Counted from the first letter of the stretch, positions 17,011-27,036 are shown. The stretch is 64,000 nt of DNA from Mariniradius saccharolyticus AK6 (GCF_000330725.2 NZ_AMZY02000005.1:62001-126000), one strand, 5' to 3'. Numbers and translations are program-made. The notes: a model not told the origin generated them from the sequence alone.

Positions 17011-18309
17011 CTATCGTTTTGCGGCTTGCATCAAATCCTCGATCTCCTCAGCCTCCACGGGAATATTTCCCATCAGGTCAAAATACCCCGACTCTTGGAT
17101 CAAAATGTTGTTTTCCAACCGAACGCCCATGTTTTCCTCAGGAATGTAGATCCCTGGTTCCACGGTGAAAACCATCCCCACTTTGATCGGTTCGTGCATC
17201 GTACCCACGTCATGTACATCCAACCCTAAATGATGGGAAGTTCCATGCATAAAGTATTTCTTATACGCAGGCCATTTCGGGTCCTGGTTTTTGACATCTG
17301 TCTGATCGATTAGGCCCAGCCCCAAAAGCTCCGACTGCATAATCAGCCCTACTTCTTTGTGGTAATCTTGAATGGTCACTCCCGGCCTCAGCATCTTCGA
17401 TGCTTCCCTTTTCACCCTCAAGACAGCATCGTACACTGCGCGCTGCCGGGTACTGAATCGGCCATTGACCGGAATCGTCCGGGTCATGTCGGCATTGTAG
17501 TTGCCATACTCGGCAGCGACATCCAGCAAAAGTAGATCACCGTCCAAGCAGGTATCCTTGTTTTCGATGTAATGAAGGACGCAAGCGTTCCGTCCAGTTG
17601 CAATTATGGGCTCGTAAGCGAAACCCTTGCTTCTGTTTCTTACAAACTCATGGATCAACTCCGCCTCGATTTCATATTCTGTCACGCCGGGCTTTACAAA
17701 TGACAAGAGCCTTCTGAATCCCTTTTCGGTGATATCGCAGGCAATCTGCATTTGGCCGATCTCCTCAGATTCTTTGACAGCACGAAGGTCATGCATCAAA
17801 GGCGCCACCCGGCGGTATTGATGGAGCGGGAACCTCTCCTTGCAGTACCGAATAAAGCGCGCGTCCCGAGTCTCCACATGGATATCGGCACGTAAATGCT
17901 CGTTGCTATTGAGGAAAACTTGCTCGCTGAGCGCCATCACAGTATGAAGCGTCTTGTCAAAATCCTTCAACCATTTGATGTTTTGAATTCCTGAGGCTTC
18001 CAAGGCTTCTCCCATGGTGTATTTGTGGCCTTCCCAAATGGCGATATGCTCGCTTGTCTCACGGAGAAAAAGGACCTCACGCATGGCAGGATCAGGAAAA
18101 TCCGGGCAAACAAGCAAAATCGTCTCTTCCTGATCGATTCCCGAAAGGTAAAAAAGGTCATTGTTTTGCCTGAAACGCATCGTGCCATCCGCATTGGTCG
18201 GCATGATGTCATTGGCATGGAAGATGCAAAGCGACTTTGGTGGAAGCTTCTTTACTAGCTTTTCCCTGTTTTTGATGTAAAACGAGGAAGGTAGAGGTTG
18301 GTATTTCAT
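17011..18309 (-). CDS. Xaa-Pro aminopeptidase (M24B)
   Basis: Dimetal aminopeptidase removing N-terminal residues preceding Pro, 432 residues. The N-terminal creatinase-like domain (about 1-170, with FRQNNDLFYLSGI) is followed by the pita-bread domain. Metal ligands are visible as D263 (LLLLDVAAEYG), D274 (YNADMTRT), H359 (HGTSHHLGLDVHD), E384 (FTVEPGIY) and E399 (GVRLENN), a complete set. There is no signal peptide, so it is cytoplasmic. I chose ATG 18309 (MKYQPLPSSFY) over a TTG ten codons upstream. It lies 77 bases after the small membrane protein gene and may be part of a minus-strand run from polX. Confidence 0.93.
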   Translation of the reverse strand: MKYQPLPSSFYIKNREKLVKKLPPKSLCIFHANDIMPTNADGTMRFRQNNDLFYLSGIDQEETILLVCPDFPDPAMREVLFLRETSEHIAIWEGHKYTMGEALEASGIQNIKWLKDFDKTLHTVMALSEQVFLNSNEHLRADIHVETRDARFIRYCKERFPLHQYRRVAPLMHDLRAVKESEEIGQMQIACDITEKGFRRLLSFVKPGVTEYEIEAELIHEFVRNRSKGFAYEPIIATGRNACVLHYIENKDTCLDGDLLLLDVAAEYGNYNADMTRTIPVNGRFSTRQRAVYDAVLRVKREASKMLRPGVTIQDYHKEVGLIMQSELLGLGLIDQTDVKNQDPKWPAYKKYFMHGTSHHLGLDVHDVGTMHEPIKVGMVFTVEPGIYIPEENMGVRLENNILIQESGYFDLMGNIPVEAEEIEDLMQAAKR

Positions 18310-18386
18310 AGGGTTTTGGAAATTTTCTCGATAAATCAATTACTTATGGAACCTTGAATAGGCAATAAAGCCAAATCATTTGCTGC

Positions 18387-18674
18387 TTAGATCGTCAAGA
18401 CAAAAAACACCAAAGCAACTGCCAAAACCACAATCATTTTCTTGGCCTTGTCCTGAATCTCTTCGGGATTTTTTCGCTTGCGCAGGACCATCACTGCGAT
18501 ACTCAACCCAAACATCTGAAACAGCAGGCCCACGCCTTGAAGAGGAACCATCGGTGCCTGCAAAAACTGAAAATAGGCGTTTACGATTGGAATCAAGCAA
18601 AGAACAATGCCGGTGATGCCAAACAAAAACGAGCGCTTCAATAGAATACTGTTGTCTTTATCGCTCCAACTCAT
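18387..18674 (-). CDS. Small membrane protein, 95 aa
   Basis: Unrecognised integral membrane protein with about three hydrophobic segments: roughly 13-36, 44-62 and 80-95 (MIVVLAVALVFFVLTI). A basic loop RKRKNPEEIQDKAKK separates the last two, so this loop is probably cytoplasmic. The start codon overlaps the stop of the PolX-like gene by four bases (ATGA on the minus strand), which indicates translational coupling. No conserved motif for a function is seen. Confidence 0.78.
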   Translation of the reverse strand: MSWSDKDNSILLKRSFLFGITGIVLCLIPIVNAYFQFLQAPMVPLQGVGLLFQMFGLSIAVMVLRKRKNPEEIQDKAKKMIVVLAVALVFFVLTI

Positions 18675-20383
18675 GATTTTTTGATTGAATTTTTTCGTTG
18701 CTGGAGGTAAGTCTCCATTTCCTTTAATGACAGCGCGTTGAAAGTCATATCCTTGGTCAAGCCGCCTTTTCGTCCTGCAATTACTCCATATCGCATATCG
18801 GCGTATCCCTCCATTTCATGCGCGTCGGGATTGATGGAAAGCTTGACGCCCTTGTCCATTGCCTCTTGAACCCACCTCCAGTCCAAATCCAGCCTCCAGG
18901 GATTGGCATTGATTTCAATCACGACACCGTGGTCGGCACAGGCCTGAATAATCGCCTTGTGGTCGATTGGATAACCGCCCCGGCGCAGCAATAATCTTCC
19001 CGTCGGATGCCCGAGGATGGTCGTGTACGGACTTTCTATTGCTTTTAAAAGGCGCTGGGTTGCTTTTTTGACATCCATATTGAGGCTGGAATGGACAGAA
19101 GCAACGACAAAATCAAAAGTCGAAAGCACGTCCTCCGGATAATCCAAGCTGCCATCGATGAGGATATCACTTTCGATGCCCTTGAAAATTCGGAAAGGCG
19201 CTAGTTCCTGGTTGAGCAAATCGATTTCGCGGTGCTGCTGCTGTACCCGCTCGATCTCCAATCCACCTGCGTAAAACGCGGTCCGCGAATGGTCCGAAAT
19301 TCCCAGGTACTCATATCCCAAATCCCGACAATGCTCGGCCATCTGCCGCAGTGTATGCTTGCCGTCACTGTAAGTGGAGTGGTTGTGGAGGATTCCTCTC
19401 AGGTCGTTATCAACGACCAGATGATCTATTTTACCGGACTTCGCCAGATCAAATTCTATCAGGCCTTCCCGAATTTCCGCCGGAATCAGCGGAAGACCAG
19501 CCTTTTGGTATGCTTCGGACTCATCGTAATAATGAGGTTCCTCGCGAATAATCTCCACCAGTGATTTATCTCCTTCCACATGATGTAAAAGGTGGGCTTT
19601 GGAGGCAGTCCGAACGATCTTTTCCAAAACCAAATCCGCAGGATCTGTAAAGTGAAACGCCATCTTGACCTCGGGTGACTTCAACTTGCCCCGCCAAGTA
19701 AATGGGCTGGAGATTTTGCGATCTTGAAGCAGCGAATCAATATCACTCAGCGCACGGATAACCTGTTTCCGGTCATCGGTGGCAATGAGCCATTCTACCT
19801 GTTCGATAATTTCCATTTTTCGCCCATACTCACCTACAGGAAAAATGTCTACCACCTTGGAGTGCTTCTTTATGACTTCAGCCAATTCATCCATGGACAG
19901 TTCCAAATCGGCATACAGCCACTTTCCTTGGTTGGCTTCCTTGAACTGAAGGGATTGGATGATGCTTTCCTGTGTTTTTTCGCCAAAGCCTTTGATTTTC
20001 GCAACTTGCCCAGATTGGCAGGCTTCCATCAGTTCATGCGTAGAGGTGATGTTGAGTTCCTCCCAAAGTGCCTTCACTTTCTTGGGCCCCAGGCCTTTGA
20101 TTTCAAGGACTTCCAAAATCCCACTGGGAGTCTTGGCCAGGAGTTCATCCAATCCGGGAAAACTTCCTGTCGCTTGCAAAGAAACAATGGTATCGGCTAG
20201 GCTTTTGCCGATACCATGCAGGTTTTGGAGTTCTTGGGGACTTTTACCTTCGATATCTATCTCGCCTCGGTCGATGTTATTGACAGCAGACTGGAGGCTT
20301 CTGATCTTGAAGGGATTTTCATCATGAAGCTCCATCAGCTTGATGGTAAGCTTCAGTTGGCGTAAAATGTGATCTGCGTCCAA
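18671..20383 (-). CDS. PolX-like protein: HhH + degenerate polymerase X domain + intact PHP phosphoesterase
   Basis: A 570-residue homologue of bacterial family X DNA polymerase/3'-5' exonuclease. The N-terminus has helix-hairpin-helix motifs (LHGIGKSLADTIV at 55-67, IKGLGPKKVKALWE at 95-108). The polymerase region is degenerate: where active PolX has a GSxRRG...DxD pattern, this protein reads GEYGRKMEIIEQVEWLI (184-200), so both Asp of DxD are replaced; the third Asp region reads PEVKMAFHF. The C-terminal PHP domain (from about 328) looks complete: HNHSTYSDG, ISDHSRT, VASVHSS, LGHPTGR, INANPWR and NPDAHEMEG. A nuclease role is therefore more likely than synthesis. The start is TTG 20383; later ATGs would cut the first helix. 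Confidence 0.9.
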   Translation of the reverse strand: MDADHILRQLKLTIKLMELHDENPFKIRSLQSAVNNIDRGEIDIEGKSPQELQNLHGIGKSLADTIVSLQATGSFPGLDELLAKTPSGILEVLEIKGLGPKKVKALWEELNITSTHELMEACQSGQVAKIKGFGEKTQESIIQSLQFKEANQGKWLYADLELSMDELAEVIKKHSKVVDIFPVGEYGRKMEIIEQVEWLIATDDRKQVIRALSDIDSLLQDRKISSPFTWRGKLKSPEVKMAFHFTDPADLVLEKIVRTASKAHLLHHVEGDKSLVEIIREEPHYYDESEAYQKAGLPLIPAEIREGLIEFDLAKSGKIDHLVVDNDLRGILHNHSTYSDGKHTLRQMAEHCRDLGYEYLGISDHSRTAFYAGGLEIERVQQQHREIDLLNQELAPFRIFKGIESDILIDGSLDYPEDVLSTFDFVVASVHSSLNMDVKKATQRLLKAIESPYTTILGHPTGRLLLRRGGYPIDHKAIIQACADHGVVIEINANPWRLDLDWRWVQEAMDKGVKLSINPDAHEMEGYADMRYGVIAGRKGGLTKDMTFNALSLKEMETYLQQRKNSIKKS

Positions 20384-20430
20384 AATATTTAGATTCTTTG
20401 CTCCTGACTAGGACAAATGTCAACAATAAT

Positions 20431-20447
20431 TGTTTTATAATAAAACA
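20431..20447. promoter_or_regulatory. A+T-rich palindrome between divergent genes
   Basis: TGTTTTAT at 20431-20438 is mirrored by ATAAAACA at 20440-20447 around a central A. It lies between the divergent PolX-like and EVE genes and could be an operator; no protein can be named and no exact TAnnTTTG is seen beside it. Confidence 0.4.
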
Positions 20448-20482
20448 CGAAGCCTTAACTTAAACATTCTAAACAACAGGCG

Positions 20483-20893
20483 ATGATGAATTATTGGCTG
20501 GTTAAATCCGAACCTTCAGAATACGGATGGGAAGACTTGGTTGCAAAACAGGAAGACATTTGGGACGGCATCCGCAACATCCAGGCAAGAAACTACCTGA
20601 AGGAAATGCGCCTTGGGGATCAAGTCCTATTTTACCATAGTGGGAAAAACAAAGAAATCGTAGGTGTGGCGGAAGTCTCATCCGAAGCATTCCCTGATGC
20701 CAAAGATACCGAAAACCAAGGCTGGGTCGCAGTAAGCCTAAAGGCTTCAAAAGCATTGTCCAAGCCTGTGAGTCTCGAAATCATCAAGGCCGACGACAGA
20801 TTGGGCAGCCTTCCTTTGCTAAGGCAATCACGGCTTTCGGTCATGCCGGTAGAGAAAAACGTATTCGATCTGATCATCAAAATGGGGTCATGA
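20483..20893 (+). CDS. EVE domain protein
   Basis: Small (136 residues) single-domain EVE protein, a PUA-superfamily fold whose members bind modified bases in nucleic acids. The family start YWLVKSEPSEYGWEDL and the segments GIRNIQARNYLKEM, GDQVLFYHSG and IVGVAEV are all present, so it is full length. It is cytoplasmic. It is often found near restriction or modification genes, but none is nearby here. ATG 20483 or 20486 could be the start. Its stop overlaps the start of the secreted protein gene by four bases (ATGA), an unexpected partner. Confidence 0.92.
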   Translation: MMNYWLVKSEPSEYGWEDLVAKQEDIWDGIRNIQARNYLKEMRLGDQVLFYHSGKNKEIVGVAEVSSEAFPDAKDTENQGWVAVSLKASKALSKPVSLEIIKADDRLGSLPLLRQSRLSVMPVEKNVFDLIIKMGS

Positions 20894-22521
20894 AAAAAAT
20901 CATCCCTCTTTTTGTTTTGCTGCTGTTTAGCTTGGCAAGCCAGGCCCAAGTGATGTTTGTGAACCGTTTTGAAATTGAGAGTAAATTTCAGGACAACAAT
21001 TTTACCATTGTCAAGCGTCCGGGAGGTTTGGTGGGTTTTCGGGTGCAGCCGGACAAGGGTTTCAACCTCAAATCAAAGTTGCAGTATTTTTTGACGGACT
21101 ACGAATTGGCTTCGGACACCTTTCGGGAAATCGCAGTCAAGGACTTTTATGATCTTTTGGGGTATGACTTGGAGGGCGATTTTCTTTACATTCTACTGCA
21201 AAAAGGGGAAGCCATCAGCGATCGGTACATGATCGAAATTGACCTCGAAAACGATCTTGCCAAGGAAATCGATTTGACCAACATCTATACGCTTGAATTA
21301 AAGGAGTTTTTTGTTGTCAATCGCAACGCTGTGTTCATGGGGCTCTCAGATCTCAGGCCGGTGGTGCAAATTCTCGACATCGAAGCCAACAATGTGTTTA
21401 CGGTTCAGGGAATCTATTTCAAAGACACCAATATCCTCCAAATCAAAAAAGAGAGTGAGCTGGGGACGATTGATGTATTGGTAAGCCGCCGTGATAGGCT
21501 TAAAAACAAACAGTTGGTACTCAATACCTATGACGAGCAAGGCAATAAAGTCAGGGAGGTCGTAATCGATCAACTACAAGACCCCACATTCGAGTTGGTA
21601 GAAGGTCTGATGACCCCAATCGAACAATACCAGCAATCCCTCGTGGGTACCTATGGCTATCGCAAACGGGAAGCCTATCAAGGTATCTACCAAGCCTTTA
21701 TCAATGAATTTGGCGAATACGATATCCGATACTACACCTTGGAGAACTTCCCTAACTTTTTCAATTACCTTAATGAAAAACAACGGGAAAAGAAACTGGT
21801 CGAGTTGGAAAGGTCTTTTTCAAAAGGAAAGATCCTTTCCATCAAGCCGGTTTTCTCCGCCAGGGAAGTCATCCCGACAGGCAATGGGTACCTTATTTAC
21901 AGCGACCACTTTCTTGCCAACAATCCTCGATACATTCCAAGGGACGGTGTGTATGCAAACGAATCCTACCGCAACAACATGAATCGGATGTACATGGACG
22001 GCATGGGCTACATGCCCGGATATGGGATGCCCGGCTATCCATTCAATCGATATGGAACCACTGGCTGGCAACAAGGAGAGTACAAGTTTGTGTCTGCGCA
22101 TATGCTTTACTTATCCAAGGAAGGGGAAGTTATCTGGGACAATGCATTGGATCTTAACAACAGGCTCCTTTCCTACTCAAGCAAATACGGAGAAATCAGT
22201 TTTGACGGAGAAAAACTCCACTACCTCTATCTGGATGGGCTAAACATCTACCTAAGCTATATCAAAAACGGGGATAAGGTCTTTGAAAACCAATCTTATG
22301 AAATCAAGCTTGTCAACGAAGACGAACGGCTTCGCGAAACACAGGAAAATAGCCTGAATCTAACTTGGTGGTTTATGGATTATTTCCTCCTGTCAGGCAA
22401 GCAGAAGGTAAGGTATGTGGGAGAAGACGGCAAGGAAGCCATCAAGGAGGTTTTTTTCCTGACAAAAATCAAAGTCGACGGAGATCAATTTGACCCCGAG
22501 GAGGGGGAAACTGATAAATGA
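20890..22521 (+). CDS. Secreted hypothetical protein with Met/Gly/Tyr/Pro-rich loop
   Basis: 543 residues, function not recognised. MKKIIPLFVLLLFSLASQAQ is a typical Sec signal peptide ending at AQA-like sites. The mature part is rich in alternating hydrophobic and charged residues, as in periplasmic beta-rich or propeller-like proteins. Residues 361-393 form a low-complexity insertion (MYMDGMGYMPGYGMPGYP) that interrupts an otherwise ordered sequence. The C-terminus is acidic (DPEEGETDK), with no T9SS-type sorting domain. The gene overlaps the EVE gene by four bases, so the two are translationally coupled. Confidence 0.8.
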   Translation: MKKIIPLFVLLLFSLASQAQVMFVNRFEIESKFQDNNFTIVKRPGGLVGFRVQPDKGFNLKSKLQYFLTDYELASDTFREIAVKDFYDLLGYDLEGDFLYILLQKGEAISDRYMIEIDLENDLAKEIDLTNIYTLELKEFFVVNRNAVFMGLSDLRPVVQILDIEANNVFTVQGIYFKDTNILQIKKESELGTIDVLVSRRDRLKNKQLVLNTYDEQGNKVREVVIDQLQDPTFELVEGLMTPIEQYQQSLVGTYGYRKREAYQGIYQAFINEFGEYDIRYYTLENFPNFFNYLNEKQREKKLVELERSFSKGKILSIKPVFSAREVIPTGNGYLIYSDHFLANNPRYIPRDGVYANESYRNNMNRMYMDGMGYMPGYGMPGYPFNRYGTTGWQQGEYKFVSAHMLYLSKEGEVIWDNALDLNNRLLSYSSKYGEISFDGEKLHYLYLDGLNIYLSYIKNGDKVFENQSYEIKLVNEDERLRETQENSLNLTWWFMDYFLLSGKQKVRYVGEDGKEAIKEVFFLTKIKVDGDQFDPEEGETDK

Positions 22522-22685
22522 GAACCTACACGGCTTTTCAATTAGATGACTTGAATCACCAATCCAACATCCAAATCATGCAGCTTTGGTTGGCAACGGT
22601 ATGAGATGGAAACTTTTGCCCATGAATCATACGAGGCGTCTGAATAATTTCTATTTTGGTATCGCTAACTCCTACACTGGCACCC

Positions 22686-23057
22686 ATGAAAACATTCTCA
22701 AAGTATTTCTTTGGCTTTTGGTTTTTTGCCTTTCTGCTCTTTGCCTATTGGCAAATCAACGATCCCGATCCGGAAATCTGGGTTACACTCTACATCGGCG
22801 CGGCGATTTTCTCAGCCTTGGCCTTTAGGGGAAAATATCCTTTGATACCCTTAGCGGTTGTCATTTTGGTATGCCTTGCGGGGGCAATTTACTTTTACCC
22901 CGACTCGGTATCCGAATGGGTAAATTATGAGCTAGAAAACAAGGACCTCACCATGAAAACCCAAGAATCCGAGGAAGCGAGGGAGACTTTTGGTTTCCTG
23001 ATTATTGCGGTAGTATTGTCAGTCGCAGCTTTTATCGGCTGGCGAAAAGGTAAATAA
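22686..23057 (+). CDS. TMEM220-like membrane protein
   Basis: 123-residue integral membrane protein. The segment FAYWQINDPDPEIWVTLYIGAA after the first helix fits the TMEM220 family (QxNDPDPxxW). About four helices are visible: 6-22, 36-50, 58-76 and 100-119. The function of this family is not established. ATG 22686 (MKTFSKYFFG) is chosen over a TTG ten codons upstream because it places the first helix near the start. CTATTTTG at 22651-22658 resembles a variant -7 element. The NIPSNAP gene follows after 22 bases. Confidence 0.8.
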   Translation: MKTFSKYFFGFWFFAFLLFAYWQINDPDPEIWVTLYIGAAIFSALAFRGKYPLIPLAVVILVCLAGAIYFYPDSVSEWVNYELENKDLTMKTQESEEARETFGFLIIAVVLSVAAFIGWRKGK

Positions 23058-23079
23058 GTCTTCACATCTTCTTAAATCC

Positions 23080-23832
23080 ATGAAAACCATCAAACTCTTA
23101 TCGCTCACATTACTTGCCTTCCTTTGTTTGGAGGCTGGCGCACAGGATATGCGCTATTTTGAAATGCGAACCTACACTGCACATGAGGGAAAAAGACCCG
23201 ATTTGGTCAAGCGTTTCCAAGACCATACCCTGAGGCTTTTTGCAAAAGCAGGGATTGAAAATATCGGGTATTTCATCCCCACCGATCCCAACGACAACCG
23301 GCTGGTTTTTATTTTAGCCTATCCACATCAGGCGATGCGTGACATGCTTTGGGAAAAATTCGCCACCGATCCCGAATGGCTGGAAGTAAGGGCTGCGAGC
23401 GAAGCCAACGGTCCATTGGTTGCCAAAGTCGAGCAAACATTTTTGGAGATTGCAGATGACCTCAATCCGGAAATCGTCCGTGATACCAACGAGGGTAACC
23501 GGGTATTTGAACTGAGAACCTACACAATGTTTCCCGGGAAAATCGATGCCATCCACGCCAGATTCCGCGATTATACCCGCGAACTTTTCCAAAAACACGG
23601 TATGATCAACGTGATGTATTGGTACACGGTGGAAGCGGATGAATCCGTTCAGCCAAAATTGGTGTACCTATTGGCGCACAAAAGCGAGAAGGCTGGGAAG
23701 GATTCCTTCGCAAAATTCGGCAAGGATCCGGTTTGGATCACCGTGCGTGACGCTTCCGAGCAAAACGGCAAAATCGTGGAAAAAGTCGAATCACTTTACT
23801 TGCAGCCACTCCCTTTCTCTCCTATGAAATAA
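23080..23832 (+). CDS. Exported NIPSNAP family protein, two domains
   Basis: 250 residues with a Sec signal peptide (MKTIKLLSLTLLAFLCLEAGAQ). Two NIPSNAP-type ferredoxin-like domains follow: about 25-125, starting RYFEMRTYTAHEGKRPDLV, and about 142-245, starting VFELRTYTMFPGKIDAIHA. Each carries the family pattern of ELRTYT plus a later FIxxFxxFAxxDPEW-like segment (ATDPEW, GKDPVW). The molecular function is unknown; exported double-domain forms are frequent in Bacteroidota. A bidirectional terminator follows. Confidence 0.9.
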   Translation: MKTIKLLSLTLLAFLCLEAGAQDMRYFEMRTYTAHEGKRPDLVKRFQDHTLRLFAKAGIENIGYFIPTDPNDNRLVFILAYPHQAMRDMLWEKFATDPEWLEVRAASEANGPLVAKVEQTFLEIADDLNPEIVRDTNEGNRVFELRTYTMFPGKIDAIHARFRDYTRELFQKHGMINVMYWYTVEADESVQPKLVYLLAHKSEKAGKDSFAKFGKDPVWITVRDASEQNGKIVEKVESLYLQPLPFSPMK

Positions 23833-23894
23833 AGCATCCGAGACTATCTACGCAGATAAGCTGGCATTCAATCAAAATTAAGTGTCTATAAAAC

Positions 23895-23924
23895 AAAAAA
23901 AGGGGCCTTTTGGCCCCCTTTTTT
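23895..23924. terminator. Bidirectional terminator between NIPSNAP gene and gcvP
   Basis: AAAAAAAGGGGCC (23895-23907) pairs with GGCCCC (23912-23917) and, after one bulged C, a T run (23919-23924). The flanking A and T runs serve both converging genes. Confidence 0.85.
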
Positions 23925-23943
23925 GTTCTGGAAAATTTGAAAA

Positions 23944-26835
23944 TCAAGCTTCTGCCTGAACATATTCTTCCACCGGAATACAGCTACATACCAAATTCCT
24001 GTCTCCATAGGCTGAATCTATCCGCCGGACAGAAGGCCAGAATTTGTTTGCTTTGACGTAAGACAGCGGATAAACGGCCTTTTCCCTGCTGTATGGCAAG
24101 GACCAAGCATCTGAAAGTGCCAAAACAGCAGTATGTGGAGCGTTTTTCAACACATTGTTTTCACGGTCCGCCTGACCATCATAAACTTCTTGGATTTCGG
24201 CACGAATGGCAATCATCGCGTCACAGAACCTGTCAAGTTCAGCCATGGTTTCGGACTCAGTCGGCTCGATCATCAGCGTACCTGCGACAGGGAAGGAAAC
24301 CGTTGGCGCGTGGAAGCCATAATCCATTAGTCGCTTGGCAATATCTTCCACCTCGATGCCAACCTCCTTGAATGCCCTGCAATCCAAGATCATCTCATGC
24401 GCTGCGCGTCCCTGAGTCCCTGTGTATAGAATCGGATAGTGGCTCTCCAGTCTCGCCTTGATATAGTTGGCATTCAAAATCGCGATCTTGGTCGCATTGG
24501 TCAGTCCATCCCCACCCATCATGGCAATGTAGGCATAGGAAATTGGCAAAATGCTGGCTGAGCCAAAAGGTGCAGCTGAAATCGCCGTGATGGCTTGCGT
24601 GCCGCCCGTTTGTACGAGCGGGTTTCCGGGAAGGAATGGCACGAGGTGTTTCGCCACACAAATCGGACCCATGCCAGGACCACCTCCACCGTGGGGGATG
24701 CAGAAGGTCTTATGCAAGTTGAGGTGGCATACATCCGCACCTATAATGCCCGGGCTCGTCAATCCGACTTGGGCATTCATATTGGCACCATCCATATATA
24801 CCTGACCGCCATTGTCATGGATGATCTGGCAGATCTCCTGAATCGCCTCCTCAAATACGCCGTGTGTAGATGGATAAGTGACCATGAGGCAAGAAAGATC
24901 AGCTTTGTGCTCTTCCGCCTTGGCTTTCAAATCCGCTACATCAATATTTCCTCGTTCATCACATTTCACCAAAACCACTTTCATACCGGCCATTACCGCA
25001 GACGCGGGATTGGTACCATGGGCAGAGGTTGGGATAAGGGCTACATTTCTGTGGTGATCGCCGCGGCTCATGTGGTAAGCCCGGATAACCATCAGGCCGG
25101 CATACTCTCCTTGAGCACCTGAATTTGGCTGAAGGGACGTATCCGCAAAACCCGTGATCTCGCTGAGCCATCTCCTGAGGTTTTGGAAGAGTTCGAAGTA
25201 TCCGGCTGCTTGGTCCTGTGGCGCAAATGGATGCATTTGTCCAAATTCAGGCCAAGTCACCGGAATCATTTCTGTGGTTGCATTCAACTTCATAGTGCAG
25301 GAACCCAATGAAATCATGGAATGCACCAATGACAAATCTTTGTTTTCCAAGCGCTTGATATAGCGCAACATCTCGTGCTCGGAGTGGTATTGGTTGAAAA
25401 CGGGATGTGTCAAGTATGCTGACTTCCTGTTCAAGCTTTCGGGAAGATTCAATTCTAATCCTTCCACCAAGTTTTCCCAATCGATTTGGGCTTTTTCAGT
25501 TGTTGACTTAGAGAAGATATCCACGATCGCCTTTACGTCGCTAATGGTCTTGGCTTGGTCAAATGATAGGAAAACAAAGCCTGGCTCATAGCGGAAATTC
25601 ATCTCCGATGACAAAGCAAAAGCCTTGATCTTGGATTGCTGTACCGCATCGGTCTTTATTTGGATTGTATCAAAGAAATGCGCATTTACTTGCTCAAAGC
25701 CATATTTGCGAAGGGCTTTGGCAGTCAACTGCGCCAATCCATGCGTCCTTGCTGCGATTTCCTTTAGACTTTTTGGGCCATGATAGACAGCATACATTCC
25801 GGCCATCACCGCCAAAAGTACCTGAGCGGTACAGATATTGGAAGTTGCCTTTTCGCGCTTGATATGTTGCTCGCGTGTCTGAAGAGCCATCCTGTAGGCT
25901 TTGTTGCCATCCTTGTCGACAGAAACACCAATAATCCTTCCCGGAACTTGGCGCTTGTATGCGTCACGGGTAGCAAAAAATGCCGCATGCGGACCACCAT
26001 AGCCCATTGGCACTCCAAAACGCTGACTGGTTCCGACCACTACATCTGCACCGAATTCACCCGGAGGTGTCAACAATGTCAAGCTCAACAAGTCGGTCGC
26101 AAAGGCAGTCAACACGTGGCTTTCTTTCGCCGATGCCACCAAGGCGCTGTGGTCCACCACCTCTCCATCGGCGTTTGGATATTGAAGTAAGATTCCAAAT
26201 AAATCCGGGTTGGTCAAATCCAGTTTGGAAAGCGACGCAATCTCCAATTCGATCCCGATAGGCGCAGCACGTGTAATCAGCAGATCCTTTGTTTGTGGAA
26301 ACACCTTCTCATCCACAAAAAACTTGTGTGCGTTCTTTTTTTCCTTCGGCTTGGACGCGTACAACATCGTCATCGCTTCGGCGGCTGCTGTAGCTTCATC
26401 GAGCAAAGAAGCGTTGGCCATTTCCATACCTGTCAGGTCCATCACCATTGTTTGGTAATTGATCAAAGCTTCTAAGCGTCCTTGCGCGATTTCTGCCTGA
26501 TAGGGTGTGTATGCGGTATACCATCCTGGGTTTTCGAGGATATTCCTCAAAATCACCCCGGGAACAATCGTATCATAATATCCCAAACCGATAAAGGATT
26601 TGAAAATCCGGTTTTTGGAAGCGAGCTTCTTAAACTCCCTCAAGAAAGATGCTTCAGTCTTGGCTTTTGGCAGATCCATAGGCCTGCCCAATTGGATGGA
26701 TTTCGGTATTGTTTGGTCGATCAATTCGTCCAAGGACGCCGCGCCGATCTTTTCGAGCATGATGGCGATCTCAGAGGCGGATGGCCCATTGTGCCTGCTC
26801 TCGAACCTGGTGGAGGGATTAAGACTGATTTTCAT
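23944..26835 (-). CDS. gcvP: Glycine dehydrogenase (aminomethyl-transferring), P-protein
   Basis: P-protein of the glycine cleavage system: PLP-dependent decarboxylation of glycine and transfer of the aminomethyl group to lipoyl-H protein. The 963-residue fused form is of the type found in E. coli. The PLP Lys is near residue 708 in [20 protein letters not shown], followed by the Gly-rich loop. The N-terminal half has the expected RHNGPS start and [17 protein letters not shown]. The gcvT and gcvH genes are not in the window. An exact TACCTTTG element lies upstream on the minus strand. I saw no glycine riboswitch in the short leader. Confidence 0.98.
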   Translation of the reverse strand: MKISLNPSTRFESRHNGPSASEIAIMLEKIGAASLDELIDQTIPKSIQLGRPMDLPKAKTEASFLREFKKLASKNRIFKSFIGLGYYDTIVPGVILRNILENPGWYTAYTPYQAEIAQGRLEALINYQTMVMDLTGMEMANASLLDEATAAAEAMTMLYASKPKEKKNAHKFFVDEKVFPQTKDLLITRAAPIGIELEIASLSKLDLTNPDLFGILLQYPNADGEVVDHSALVASAKESHVLTAFATDLLSLTLLTPPGEFGADVVVGTSQRFGVPMGYGGPHAAFFATRDAYKRQVPGRIIGVSVDKDGNKAYRMALQTREQHIKREKATSNICTAQVLLAVMAGMYAVYHGPKSLKEIAARTHGLAQLTAKALRKYGFEQVNAHFFDTIQIKTDAVQQSKIKAFALSSEMNFRYEPGFVFLSFDQAKTISDVKAIVDIFSKSTTEKAQIDWENLVEGLELNLPESLNRKSAYLTHPVFNQYHSEHEMLRYIKRLENKDLSLVHSMISLGSCTMKLNATTEMIPVTWPEFGQMHPFAPQDQAAGYFELFQNLRRWLSEITGFADTSLQPNSGAQGEYAGLMVIRAYHMSRGDHHRNVALIPTSAHGTNPASAVMAGMKVVLVKCDERGNIDVADLKAKAEEHKADLSCLMVTYPSTHGVFEEAIQEICQIIHDNGGQVYMDGANMNAQVGLTSPGIIGADVCHLNLHKTFCIPHGGGGPGMGPICVAKHLVPFLPGNPLVQTGGTQAITAISAAPFGSASILPISYAYIAMMGGDGLTNATKIAILNANYIKARLESHYPILYTGTQGRAAHEMILDCRAFKEVGIEVEDIAKRLMDYGFHAPTVSFPVAGTLMIEPTESETMAELDRFCDAMIAIRAEIQEVYDGQADRENNVLKNAPHTAVLALSDAWSLPYSREKAVYPLSYVKANKFWPSVRRIDSAYGDRNLVCSCIPVEEYVQAEA

Positions 26836-26889
26836 AGGGAGGAAAATTGGATAGGATTTGGGTTATATTCTCCTGATTTTTTGAATGTG

Positions 26890-26916
26890 CAAAGGTAGAA
26901 ATTATTGGAAGACAAA
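26890..26916 (-). promoter_or_regulatory. Promoter of gcvP
   Basis: On the minus strand, TACCTTTG (26897-26890) matches TAnnTTTG exactly, with TTTG (26916-26913) 15 bases upstream, a short spacing. The transcript would carry a leader of about 48 bases. Confidence 0.6.
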
Positions 26917-27036
26917 GCCCGCAACGAGCCGAAGAAATCTACCTACCTAACACCGAAAATGACGGACGGTTTCAGAGAATAAGGAATATTTTTCTATGTT
27001 TAACGGCTTAAAAATGACAACCCTCAACGATAACTT

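Noticed and set aside
22610-22626. 17-base match AAACTTTTGCCCATGAA with 63039-63055
   Set aside because: At 63051 the ATG is the gene start, but at 22622 it is not the start of any supported gene; a single 17-mer match in 64 kb can be chance.
22586-22828. 80-codon frame overlapping the TMEM220-like gene
   Set aside because: It is out of frame with the conserved QINDPDP protein and has no motif.
26836-26900. Glycine riboswitch before gcvP
   Set aside because: The leader is about 48 bases from the likely promoter, too short, and no tandem aptamer pattern is seen.
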